Assembly (NCBI RefSeq): GCF_003024155.1 | Contig: NZ_CP028136.1 | Location: 3,162,001 to 3,226,000 of the forward strand | Reading direction: 5' to 3' | DNA: 64,000 bases | Source: Christiangramia fulva | GTDB taxonomy: Bacteria; Bacteroidota; Bacteroidia; Flavobacteriales; Flavobacteriaceae | Part shown: piece by piece, positions 33,457-41,271 of the stretch | Position numbering within the stretch: position 1 is the stretch's first letter | How the letters are laid out: each line of letters opens with the position of its first letter | Made by a program: the position numbers and the translations under genes | The notes under the pieces: model-generated | Seen by the model: only the letters and a program-made list of their open reading frames with translations | Databases searched by the model: none | Told to the model about the DNA's origin: nothing

Positions 33457-34914
33457 ATGAAAAAAAATGCAAAAAAGCCTTCCGGCAGTTCCAGAAGAGA
33501 TTTTTTAAAAACCTCCGCAATTGCCGCAGGAGCTTTTATGATTGTTCCCCGCCATGTGCTTGGAGGTCCCGGATATATTGCCCCTAGTGACAAACTGGTC
33601 GTTGCCGGTGTGGGAGTGGGAGGTAAAGGCCAGAGCGACATCTGGAATTTTTATCAAAGTGGAAAAGCCGATATCGCCTATCTGTGTGACGTTGATGATC
33701 GCCGCGCTGCCGTTTCAAGAGAACGTTTTCCGAAAGCAAAATACTATAAAGACTGGAGGGAATTGTTAGATAAAGAACATAAGAACTTTGATGCGGTCTC
33801 GGTTTCAACCCCAGACCATAATCATGCTGTCATAGCCATGGGAGCCATGGAACTTGGCAAACATGTGTATGTTCAGAAACCTCTTACCCATGATATTTAC
33901 GAGGCCCGAAAACTTACCGAAGCCGCCAAAAAATATAAAGTAGTTACTCAAATGGGTAACCAGGGAGCTTCGGCCGATGGTGTAAGAAAAATGAGAGAGT
34001 GGTATGACGCCGGCCTTATTGGCGATGTGGAAGAAGTATATGTTTGGACGAACCGTCCCGTATGGCCGCAAGGAATCCCGTGGCCAAAAAATTCAGCTCC
34101 TGTTCCTTCTGAACTCGATTGGGATCTTTGGCTGGGTACTGCGCCTTATAAAGATTATGTAGAAGGGCTCGTTCCTTTTAACTGGCGTGGCTGGTGGGAT
34201 TACGGTACGGGAGCTCTTGGAGATATGGGCTGCCACTTAATTGAGCCGCCATTCAGCGTTCTTGGGCTTCAATATCCTAAAGATGTGGAATGTAGTGTGG
34301 GAAGTGTATATGTAGATGAATTCCAGAGAGGTTATTTCCCTGAAAGTTGTCCGCCTTCGAGTCATGTGATCATGAGCTTTGACGGTAAAAAAGAAAAAGA
34401 CATCACCCTTCACTGGATGGATGGCGGAATTAAACCTATGCGTCCAGAAGAACTTGGTCCTGAAGAAACCTTTGGAGATGGAGGCAACGGAGCTTTACTC
34501 ATAGGATCAAAAGGAAAAATGATGTGCGGAACTTATAGTTTGAACCCGCAACTCCTACCAACTTCGAGAACCGACGAGGTAAACGTTCCTCAAACCTATG
34601 ATCGTGTTCCGGGCGGTATAGATGGCCATTACGCACAGTGGGTAGAGGCTGCAATTGCAGGTTATGGAAATAAAAAGGTGAGTTCTCCATTTGAGGTCGC
34701 GGGACCCCTTACAGAATCTCTACTCATCGCGAATCTTGCTATCAGAGGTTATGATATTCAGAAGAAAACCACGAATGCAAAAGGAGAGACCGAATATCAA
34801 TATCCTGGCCGCGATATAAAAATGATCTGGGACGCCGAAAATATGCGCGTTACCAATTTTGAGGAAGCAAACAGGTTCGTGAAACGGGATTACCGCGAGC
34901 CGTACACTTTATAA
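33457..34914 (+). CDS. Tat-exported Gfo/Idh/MocA family oxidoreductase
   Basis: A 485-residue oxidoreductase with a twin-arginine signal (SSRRDFLKTSAIAAGAFMIV), so it is folded with its cofactor in the cytoplasm and exported. The Rossmann part is VVAGVGVGGKGQSDI (Gly-rich loop) and DVDDRRAAVSRERFP. VSVSTPDHNHAVIAMGAMEL and GKHVYVQKPLTHDIYEARKL with the catalytic-region K-P follow. The second domain includes WRGWWDYGTGALGDMGCHLI, with Asp and His of the usual active site. Exported members in Bacteroidota usually act on sugars or glycosides, and a bound NAD(P) is expected. It may be co-transcribed with the lipoprotein gene six bases downstream. Confidence 0.88.
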   Translation: MKKNAKKPSGSSRRDFLKTSAIAAGAFMIVPRHVLGGPGYIAPSDKLVVAGVGVGGKGQSDIWNFYQSGKADIAYLCDVDDRRAAVSRERFPKAKYYKDWRELLDKEHKNFDAVSVSTPDHNHAVIAMGAMELGKHVYVQKPLTHDIYEARKLTEAAKKYKVVTQMGNQGASADGVRKMREWYDAGLIGDVEEVYVWTNRPVWPQGIPWPKNSAPVPSELDWDLWLGTAPYKDYVEGLVPFNWRGWWDYGTGALGDMGCHLIEPPFSVLGLQYPKDVECSVGSVYVDEFQRGYFPESCPPSSHVIMSFDGKKEKDITLHWMDGGIKPMRPEELGPEETFGDGGNGALLIGSKGKMMCGTYSLNPQLLPTSRTDEVNVPQTYDRVPGGIDGHYAQWVEAAIAGYGNKKVSSPFEVAGPLTESLLIANLAIRGYDIQKKTTNAKGETEYQYPGRDIKMIWDAENMRVTNFEEANRFVKRDYREPYTL

Positions 34915-34920
34915 TAGTAC

Positions 34921-35358
34921 ATGCTGAAAAGAGATCAATTCCCGAAAAATTTTAAACTCCAGCTTAGCATTTTGGGATTGATCTCTTTGTCGGCTTGTAA
35001 AAATTTTCATTCCGAAGGAGATGTAGACTGGGATACCATTTGCGTTACCGCTACCGCCTATAATTCCCTTGACTATCAAACTGAAGACGATCCTACCATT
35101 ACGGCCTGGGGCGATACACTTAAACCCGGCATGAACGCTATAGCCGTTTCGCGTGACCTTGTAAAGCTGGGGCTTGACCACAATTCAAAAGTAAAAATTG
35201 AAGGTTTTGACAGTATTTTTCTTGTAAAAGATAAAATGCATTATCGCTGGAGGAACCGCATTGATATTTATATGGGTAATAATGCTCAAAAAGCGAGGAA
35301 TTTTGGCAGAAAAAAGCTGAATATCGCCTATATCTTTAAAAAAGATAGCTTGAAATAG
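34921..35358 (+). CDS. 3D-domain lipoprotein
   Basis: A 145-residue protein with a lipoprotein signal (LSILGLISLSAC, Cys26 lipidated). The mature domain resembles the '3D' double-psi beta-barrel family: TATAYNSLDYQTEDDP at the start, TAWGDTLKPGMNAIAVSRDL in the middle and a RNRIDIYMGNNAQKARNFG end in which the Asp of IDIYMG corresponds to the third family Asp. Related domains (RlpA, MltA C-terminal, resuscitation factors) work on peptidoglycan, so a cell-wall function is likely. The two genes around it are close on the same strand. Confidence 0.78.
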   Translation: MLKRDQFPKNFKLQLSILGLISLSACKNFHSEGDVDWDTICVTATAYNSLDYQTEDDPTITAWGDTLKPGMNAIAVSRDLVKLGLDHNSKVKIEGFDSIFLVKDKMHYRWRNRIDIYMGNNAQKARNFGRKKLNIAYIFKKDSLK

Positions 35359-35390
35359 AACTTTTTTTGAAGGAAGTTTTAATTTCGGAA

Positions 35391-36470
35391 ATGAAACCTG
35401 AAAAAATGCTATCTAAAAAACTTCTTTTCTTATTCCTTTTCACCTTTATTTTAAATGGATTGTCTGCTCAGGACAGTTTGAAAATTCCATCTAAATTAAT
35501 TATTGGAGTTACTGAAACACCTCCTTTTATTCAGAAAACCCCTGAAGGTTATACCGGGCTGAGCATAGATTCCTGGAAACTTGTGAATGAACAGCTTAAT
35601 TTCGACTATGAATTCAGGCAATATAGAGACCTTGCAACTTTACTTAATGCCATTGAAACGGGAGAGGTAGATTTAAGCGTAAATCCGATTACGGTAACCG
35701 ATAACCGGATGAAAAAGATGAGTTTCTCCCAGCCTTATTTTATTTCCCATACCAGCGTTCTTAAGAAAAAAGAATCCAGGATTCTCGCGCAACTGGCAAA
35801 TTTGTTTAGCTGGGATTTTGTTTCGGTGATTTTGCTTTTGATCCTGGTGATTTTCATATTCGGATTTCTAGTGTGGTTATTTGAAAGAAAAAGCAATGAA
35901 GAGGAATTCGGCAGTGATCTCAAAGGTATCATGCAGGGATTCTGGTGGAGCGCGGTGACCATGACCACCGTTGGTTATGGCGATAAATCTCCGCGCACTT
36001 TTGGCGGCAGGGTAATAGGTTTCATCTGGATGTTTATGGCAGTTATAATCATTTCCAGTTTTACGGCAGGAATAGCATCTTCTCTAACTGTGAAAAGTAT
36101 AAATGATGAAATAAATCAAATTCAGGATCTGGAAAGGTTTAATGTTACCACTGTGAACAGTTCAAGTTCCCAGGAATTACTTGATCTGTATGATATAGAT
36201 GCCAGCCTGGTCACCAATGGGGAAGAAGGAGTGGAAGCAATACTTAATGGCCGCGCCAGCTTATTTGTATATGACGAACCTATCTTACGCTATGAAATTC
36301 AAAGGAAGGAACTTTCTGACGACCTGGAAATCCTTGCAAAAAGTCTTAAAAAGGATTATTATAGTTATGCATTTCCAAAAAATTCTCCCCTTTTAAAAAT
36401 TATTGATCCAGTGCTCGTACGTTCCCTAAAAACTATGAAGTGGAACACTCTTACCAAGGATTACTATTAA
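35391..36470 (+). CDS. Prokaryotic ionotropic-glutamate-receptor-like potassium channel (GluR0 type)
   Basis: A 359-residue protein that combines a ligand-binding domain with a potassium pore. Signal peptide to about residue 26 (LLFLFLFTFILNGLSAQ). The periplasmic substrate-binding lobe follows (IIGVTETPPFIQKTPEGYTG, NAIETGEVDLSVNPITVTDN). Membrane helix 1 is at about 144-164, the pore has TTVGYGD at 192-198, helix 2 is at about 207-230, and then the second half of the binding lobe (ATTVNSS-type segment, VTNGEEGVEAILNGRASLFV). The order lobe-M1-pore-M2-lobe is that of GluR0; TVGYGD is the K+ selectivity filter. The ligand is probably an amino acid. A longer frame starts with TTG at 35367; the ATG at 35391 is preferred. 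Confidence 0.9.
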   Translation: MKPEKMLSKKLLFLFLFTFILNGLSAQDSLKIPSKLIIGVTETPPFIQKTPEGYTGLSIDSWKLVNEQLNFDYEFRQYRDLATLLNAIETGEVDLSVNPITVTDNRMKKMSFSQPYFISHTSVLKKKESRILAQLANLFSWDFVSVILLLILVIFIFGFLVWLFERKSNEEEFGSDLKGIMQGFWWSAVTMTTVGYGDKSPRTFGGRVIGFIWMFMAVIIISSFTAGIASSLTVKSINDEINQIQDLERFNVTTVNSSSSQELLDLYDIDASLVTNGEEGVEAILNGRASLFVYDEPILRYEIQRKELSDDLEILAKSLKKDYYSYAFPKNSPLLKIIDPVLVRSLKTMKWNTLTKDYY

Positions 36471-36557
36471 TTCCTGGCCTGGTGAATAGAAGAAAATACC
36501 TAAACGATTGTCAAAATTATACGCATTTTCGTTAAATTTTTACAGGGATCATATTTT

Positions 36558-36591
36558 TTTGTTGGCTAAAAGATTGATTTTTATATCTTTA
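36558..36591 (+). promoter_or_regulatory. Probable promoter of the small membrane protein gene
   Basis: TTTG at 36558-36561 or the TTG just after it (36562-36564) lies 22 or 19 bases before TATCTTTA (36584-36591), one mismatch from TAnnTTTG. The start codon is at 36621. Confidence 0.4.
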
Positions 36592-36620
36592 ATGTCTTGC
36601 TGAAAAAACCAACCAAACAT

Positions 36621-36773
36621 ATGCACCTGGAACGTGAAAAGGAAAATAATTCCGACGAACTGCTTTTTTTAATGAGAAAGAAGAACAGGAATACGCCTAT
36701 TTATATAGCGATCGTTCTTGTGATCATTGTAAGCGCAATAGCCATGGCCGGGGTTTATCTGGAATACTGGTAG
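36621..36773 (+). CDS. Small single-pass membrane protein (50 residues)
   Basis: ATG at 36621 opens a 50-codon frame: MHLEREKENNSDELLFLMRK, KNRNTPIYIAIVLVIIVSAI, AMAGVYLEYW, TAG. A charged N-terminus (inside) is followed by one helix of about 20 residues and a short outside end. It is too short for most gene callers. A plausible promoter stands upstream, and its stop lies two bases from the convergent ACT-like gene's stop, which fits a real gene filling the gap. I do not recognise a family. Confidence 0.6.
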   Translation: MHLEREKENNSDELLFLMRKKNRNTPIYIAIVLVIIVSAIAMAGVYLEYW

Positions 36774-36775
36774 AA

Positions 36776-37420
36776 CTACTTTTTGATCTCATTCATCAAC
36801 AAAAAGGCTTTATTTACATATTCTTTTTCAAGGAATAATGCGAAATAATTCGAGGTAGAGATCATCTCGAAGACCGGAATTCCTTCGTAAGCCAGTAGCT
36901 TGAAAATATAGAAATATAGACCTACAGTTTGTGAGCTGTTCTTCGGAAGTGCTATGGTAATCGATGACAATTCATCTTTTACCGAAACTCTTATTTCGTT
37001 CCGGAAACATTTTTCCACAAGATCTGTGAGAGTGGAAGATACCAGGATATTACTTTCCTGGTAATTACTCGAATAATTAAGGTAGACGCCTGTCTGATCT
37101 TTTACCGCCTCAAGTAACCTCGCTTTATTTGCAATAATAGTATTGGAATTTAGATAGGTATATTCAGTTATTCCTGAACGAACAACAATATCTCCCAGCT
37201 CGCGAAGACTTTTCATGTTTATTTTGGTCCTTTTTGGCGCATACCGTCGCAATGCCATAATGATACTTCCCTGTTTTACGGGTTTATGCATTTCTTTTTC
37301 CACTTCAGGCTGGATATCGGCAGCGAGTCCACTGAAATTTACGATGTCCCTGGCAATGGCGTCATCAAGGAAGGGCTGATGACGAATAATATCATGTACT
37401 ACCGTGGTAATAGTCTTCAT
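36776..37420 (-). CDS. ACT-like regulatory protein divergent from aspartate kinase
   Basis: A 214-residue cytoplasmic protein. The N-terminal half looks helical and nucleic-acid- or partner-binding (FLDDAIARDIVNFSGLAADI, KQGSIIMALRRYAPKR). The C-terminal ~110 residues contain two beta-alpha units of the ACT kind: VSVKDELSSITIALPKNSSQ TVG and FEMISTSNYFALFLEKEYVN, where I-S-T-S-N-Y-F-A-L-F-L resembles the effector-binding strand in aspartokinase ACT domains. It shares its promoter region with lysC (start 147 bases away on the other strand), so a role in sensing an amino acid for the aspartate pathway is plausible. No named family is recognised with certainty. Confidence 0.65.
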   Translation of the reverse strand: MKTITTVVHDIIRHQPFLDDAIARDIVNFSGLAADIQPEVEKEMHKPVKQGSIIMALRRYAPKRTKINMKSLRELGDIVVRSGITEYTYLNSNTIIANKARLLEAVKDQTGVYLNYSSNYQESNILVSSTLTDLVEKCFRNEIRVSVKDELSSITIALPKNSSQTVGLYFYIFKLLAYEGIPVFEMISTSNYFALFLEKEYVNKAFLLMNEIKK

Positions 37421-37566
37421 TTGTTAATTATTGAACAATTTGTGCAAATGTATATAAAATGAAGCGTAATTTTTTCCACTTTCCCTCTAATTTATACTTA
37501 TGCAGGGCATTTGATTGGAAGGAATAATTGAAATTTTCCGTAGTCAAATGTCAAAAATTTAAGCAG

Positions 37567-38898
37567 ATGAAAATATTAAAATTTGGAGGTACTTCTGTTG
37601 GTACTGCGGAAAGTATCAAAAATGTGAAAAGCATTATTACTTCTGATAATAATGATAAAATGCTGGTTCTCTCTGCCATGTCTGGAGTAACCAATATGCT
37701 GGTGGAGCTTGGCTTATTTTTTAAAGAGGGCAGAGGTGCTGATGTGGAAGAACAATTGCTGAAACTGAGAGCTAAACATTACGGACTTATAGATGAACTT
37801 ATTACTGATGATTCATTGAACCAGCAGTGCAAAGATTATGTGCAGGCGCAGCTTAGCGAACTTCATGAACTTTATGAAAGGGAACTTTCCGAAGAGATCG
37901 AGGCGAGGATAGTGACTACCGGCGAAAGCCTTCTTACATTTATTTTCAGTAATTATCTAACTTCAGAAAGCATTCAAAATACCCTTTTAGATGCCAAGGA
38001 GTTTATGAGAATTGACAATCTCGAAAATCCCGATACAAATCTTGTAGGAAAGCATCTAGAAAAAACGCTTCAAAAGAACCAAAGAAGTAATATTTATATA
38101 ACACAGGGTTTTGTTCGTATCAATAAAGATAATGAGATCTGCACCCTTAAAAGAGGAGGAAGCGATTATTCTGCGACGATTATCGGGGCAGCTTTAAAAG
38201 CTTCTGAGGTGCAAATATGGACAGATATAAGCGGGCTCCATAATAATGATCCAAGATTTGTTCAAAATACACATCCCGTAGCAAATTTAAGTTTTGAAGA
38301 GGCCGCGGAGCTCGCTTATTTTGGCGCAAAGATCCTTCATCCGCAAACAATTTCACCTGTAATTGGTAAGGGAATTCCTGTATTTCTCAAAAACACCTTT
38401 ACTCCTGAGGCTGTGGGAACCCGTATCACTGCTTTTACCGAAGATAAAGGACTGAAAGCGATTTCAGCAAAAGACGAAATTACGGCGATAAGGATCAAAT
38501 CTAACAGGATGCTCATGGCTCATGGTTTTCTTAGGAAGATCTTTGAGGTTTTTGACAAATATGAAACGGCGATTGATATGATCACCACTTCTGAGATCGC
38601 AATTTCTCTCACTATCGATGACTCTTCGAGGCTGGATAAAATCCTTGACGAACTGGAACAATATGGCGAAATAAGCGTTGATCCAGACCACAGCATTATA
38701 TGTGTGGTAGGAGAGGGGCTTATTGAAGAATCTAATACTTCCCGCCTTTTTGAAATTCTGAAAGATGTTCCGGTGCGGATGATTTCTTATGGCGGAAGCA
38801 AGAACAATATTTCGCTGTTGGTCGATACTCAGCACAAAATTAAGGCACTTAAACAGCTCAACGATAAGCTTTTTGTGTCCAACCTTCAGCCTTCTTAG
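37567..38898 (+). CDS. lysC: Aspartate kinase
   Basis: A 443-residue cytoplasmic enzyme that phosphorylates aspartate in the first step of lysine, threonine and methionine synthesis. The kinase domain begins MKILKFGGTSVGTAESIKN and includes TTGESLLTFIF, ITQGFVRINKDNEICTLKRG, GGSDYSATIIGAAL and WTDISGLHNNDPRFV. Two C-terminal ACT domains follow (AIDMITTSEIAISLTIDDSS; ICVVGEGLIEESNTSRLFEI), which usually bind lysine or threonine. It is a monofunctional form with no homoserine dehydrogenase part. The longest frame starts with TTG at 37528; the ATG at 37567 gives the standard N-terminus. An intrinsic terminator follows. Confidence 0.9.
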   Translation: MKILKFGGTSVGTAESIKNVKSIITSDNNDKMLVLSAMSGVTNMLVELGLFFKEGRGADVEEQLLKLRAKHYGLIDELITDDSLNQQCKDYVQAQLSELHELYERELSEEIEARIVTTGESLLTFIFSNYLTSESIQNTLLDAKEFMRIDNLENPDTNLVGKHLEKTLQKNQRSNIYITQGFVRINKDNEICTLKRGGSDYSATIIGAALKASEVQIWTDISGLHNNDPRFVQNTHPVANLSFEEAAELAYFGAKILHPQTISPVIGKGIPVFLKNTFTPEAVGTRITAFTEDKGLKAISAKDEITAIRIKSNRMLMAHGFLRKIFEVFDKYETAIDMITTSEIAISLTIDDSSRLDKILDELEQYGEISVDPDHSIICVVGEGLIEESNTSRLFEILKDVPVRMISYGGSKNNISLLVDTQHKIKALKQLNDKLFVSNLQPS

Positions 38899-38946
38899 GC
38901 TGTAACAGATAATTTTTTTGGTTAAACAACTGTTTTTTGTGTAGTG

Positions 38947-38990
38947 AAAACCGTTGGTTTGTTCCGGCAGCCAGCGGTTTTTTTTATTTT
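38947..38990 (+). terminator. Intrinsic terminator of lysC
   Basis: AAACCGTTGG pairs with CCAGCGGTTT (one G-T pair) around a 13-base loop, then nine T. It overlaps the stop of the convergent glycosyltransferase gene. Confidence 0.75.
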
Positions 38991-40216
38991 TTCCGGTTTT
39001 TTTCTTCGATAAACCTGGAAAGGTAATAAGTGCTTTTATGCAAATGAAATTTCAGCATTTGCCCAGTAAAATTCATCTCCCGGTGCTTCTTTAAATTATT
39101 TTGAAGCCCCAAAATTCTCTCCTGGAAATCGCTCAAAAATGCCGATTTCTCAAAGTTTTCCATCAAAATTTTATAGCCCTGCTTTTGGTAAAAAATCCAT
39201 TTTTCAGCATTTGAATAAACAGCAACAGATTTTTCAATAAAATCTTCATCAGTTCTGCAAACAGTACCGGGCCAGTGCGCTTCATCTGAAATTCCTTCGG
39301 CGCCCACTGGAGTGGTGATAGAAGGAGTTCCATTTTGCATGGCTTCCAGTAATTTTCCTTTTAAACCGGCACCAAATTGGAGTGGCGCCAGTAAAATCCG
39401 CGCTTGTTGAAAAACATTTTCAGCCTCTTCGGCTTTTCCCATAATATGGAATCCTTCTTCAGGTTTATGGAGATTCCAAACTTTCCGGGAAGGATAACTG
39501 CCGTAGATAAAAACCTCTGCGGAAGGCATTTTTTTTCGAATTCCCGGCCAGAGTTTTTCTTTTAAATAAAGAACAGCGTTCCAGTTGGGCTCATGCAAAA
39601 AATTACCAATATGCATAAATCCCTTTCGTTCTTCATAGCCTGGCAGCGCTTTTTCTTTAATTTCAGAAGTTTCAAATAATAAAGGCAAATAGTAAAGAAG
39701 ATTTCCAGGCACATTGAATTCTCCGGTTAGCAGGTCCATTTCAGCTTTCGAAATGATAAAGCTCAGATCACAGCGATAAATGCTTGCAATCTCGCGCTTT
39801 GCCAATTCTGAATTTTTATAAATTTCCTTTTCATCACAGCCTTTTTTCCAGGCTTCCTGTCGAGCATTTCGTAGAAAATGTAAATCTTCAGTATCCAGGA
39901 TCTTCAGGGTATCAGGACAGACTTTCTCAACCCGCCAGCCGAATTGTTCTTCCATCATAAAACGATCAAAAAGTACAATTTCAGGCTTCAGTTCTTCAAG
40001 AAAATTATCAAAAGCGGGATCATTGGGAACTATTTTCCGTGTACTAATTCCTTTTGTTTTAAGATTGGCCTGATTACCGGTTTCAACAGCGGGGGTAGCG
40101 AAAGTTATCTCGAAATTATGCAGAAGAAAAAAATCGAGCAGTTGGATCATCCTGCTTCCGGCAGCCGATGAAGAGGGCTCTGGCCAAACATATCCGATGA
40201 TGAGAATTTTTTTCAT
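38984..40216 (-). CDS. Glycosyltransferase family 4-like protein
   Basis: A 410-residue GT-B fold enzyme that should transfer a sugar from an activated donor. N-terminal ILIIGYVWPEPSSSAAGSRM has the acceptor-side loop, and MHIGNFLHEPNWNAVLYLKE starts the second domain. The donor-binding region is GFHIMGKAEEAENVFQQARI, LLAPLQFGAGLKGKLLEAMQ and NGTPSITTPVGAEGI with the family Glu in L-L-E-A-M. No polysaccharide gene cluster surrounds it, so its acceptor cannot be guessed. A -7 box and an inverted repeat lie just upstream. Confidence 0.85.
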   Translation of the reverse strand: MKKILIIGYVWPEPSSSAAGSRMIQLLDFFLLHNFEITFATPAVETGNQANLKTKGISTRKIVPNDPAFDNFLEELKPEIVLFDRFMMEEQFGWRVEKVCPDTLKILDTEDLHFLRNARQEAWKKGCDEKEIYKNSELAKREIASIYRCDLSFIISKAEMDLLTGEFNVPGNLLYYLPLLFETSEIKEKALPGYEERKGFMHIGNFLHEPNWNAVLYLKEKLWPGIRKKMPSAEVFIYGSYPSRKVWNLHKPEEGFHIMGKAEEAENVFQQARILLAPLQFGAGLKGKLLEAMQNGTPSITTPVGAEGISDEAHWPGTVCRTDEDFIEKSVAVYSNAEKWIFYQKQGYKILMENFEKSAFLSDFQERILGLQNNLKKHREMNFTGQMLKFHLHKSTYYLSRFIEEKNRKK

Positions 40217-40231
40217 ATATTGAATTCAGAG

Positions 40232-40239
40232 CAAAAATA
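40232..40239 (-). promoter_or_regulatory. Bacteroidota -7 box of the glycosyltransferase gene
   Basis: On the minus strand TATTTTTG matches the consensus exactly and lies 15 bases before the ATG at 40216. A -33 TTTG is not seen; its expected place is occupied by the inverted repeat at 40251-40273. Confidence 0.5.
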
Positions 40240-40250
40240 GAATATTATTG

Positions 40251-40273
40251 ATATCCGGGAGATTTCCGGATAT
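40251..40273. promoter_or_regulatory. Inverted repeat ATATCCGG-N7-CCGGATAT, candidate operator
   Basis: Two perfect 8-base arms with a seven-base spacer lie in the 78-base gap between the divergent glycosyltransferase and GreA/GreB-type genes, covering the expected -33 region of the former. It may be a repressor or activator site, or an RNA hairpin in the transcript of either gene. Confidence 0.45.
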
Positions 40274-40294
40274 TTCATTCAATAAAATCAAATT

Positions 40295-40795
40295 ATGAGC
40301 AGGGGATTTGTAAAGGAAGGTGACCAGGAAGAACCTCTAATGGTGCCGCCAAGAGCGGCTTTACCAGAAGGAGCGACTAATTATGTGACGCCCGAGGGGC
40401 TTGAACTTCTAAAAAAAGAAATGCAGGAGCTGGAAAAGCAACGTCGTAACATAGAGGCTGAAAATGAAACTGAAAAAAGACGCACCCAGGCTTTTATTGA
40501 TGGAAAGATGAAGTTGCTTTCTGAAAGGATACAAACAGCAAGGCTGCTTAATCCGGAAGAACAGCCAGAAAATGAAGTTCGCTTTGGAGCAAAGGTCAAA
40601 GTGGAAAATTTGGATAATCATCAAAAGCAGGAATTCCAGATCGTTGGTGTTGATGAAGCTAATATCAGGCTGAAAAAGATCGCTTTTGTTGCTCCCATTG
40701 CACGGGCAATCACGGGTAAAAAAGTTGGCGAAACCGCGCAATTAAAATTAGGAACCGAAACGAGACAATTAAAAATTTTGAAAGTGGAATATTGA
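40295..40795 (+). CDS. GreA/GreB family transcription elongation factor
   Basis: A 166-residue protein that rescues backtracked RNA polymerase. The N-terminal coiled coil (TNYVTPEGLELLKKEMQELE and ERIQTARLLNPEEQPENEVR) is followed by the FKBP-like C-terminal domain (FGAKVKVENLDNHQ, RAITGKKVGETAQLKLG). The extra leader MSRGFVKEGDQEEPLMVPPR is typical of a second GreA/GreB-like type in Bacteroidota. Acidic residues expected at the coiled-coil tip are partly replaced (ENETEKRR), so cleavage stimulation may be weaker than in GreA. Confidence 0.85.
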   Translation: MSRGFVKEGDQEEPLMVPPRAALPEGATNYVTPEGLELLKKEMQELEKQRRNIEAENETEKRRTQAFIDGKMKLLSERIQTARLLNPEEQPENEVRFGAKVKVENLDNHQKQEFQIVGVDEANIRLKKIAFVAPIARAITGKKVGETAQLKLGTETRQLKILKVEY

Positions 40796-40848
40796 TTCAA
40801 CGAATTAATCTGCTGAAAATTTATATCTTTTAAATCCAAATATCAACC

Positions 40849-41268
40849 ATGAAAAACTCATACAGAACAATTCTAAACCTTCAAAACATCGATTTTGGAC
40901 TCCTCATTATGAGGATCGCATTTACATGTTCATTGCTTACTCACGGATTTCCAAAATTCCTGAAATTTTTCGGGCCAGATGAGATAAAATTCGGTGATCC
41001 GCTGGGTTTTGGCGAGCTTACTACCTTTTCATTTGCCGTATTTGCTGAATTTTTCTGTTCCCTTTTCGTTCTTTTCGGTTTTCTCACCAGAATTGCCACA
41101 ATTCCTATCATTATCACCATGGCAATTGTGGTGTTTGTGGTCTGGCTGCCGGAAGGATTCGGAAAAATGGAAATGCCATTTTTATACCTTTCAGCTTTCA
41201 CCGTTCTTCTGATTACCGGCGGGGGAAAATATTCGGTGGATTTTCTACTTGAAAAAGGTAAAAAGTAA
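40849..41268 (+). CDS. DoxX family membrane protein
   Basis: A 139-residue four-helix membrane protein. LLIMRIAFTCSLLTHGFPKF is the DoxX first helix with conserved R and H-G; FAVFAEFFCSLFVLFGFLTR and PIIITMAIVVFVVWLPEGF are the next two, and LSAFTVLLITGGGKYSVDFL with the final G-G-G-K-Y-S-x-D is the family end. DoxX proteins are linked to thiol and respiratory homeostasis. Only three bases separate its stop from the gluconate kinase-dehydrogenase fusion, so it appears to be the first gene of the gluconate operon. Confidence 0.88.
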   Translation: MKNSYRTILNLQNIDFGLLIMRIAFTCSLLTHGFPKFLKFFGPDEIKFGDPLGFGELTTFSFAVFAEFFCSLFVLFGFLTRIATIPIIITMAIVVFVVWLPEGFGKMEMPFLYLSAFTVLLITGGGKYSVDFLLEKGKK

Positions 41269-41271
41269 TCT

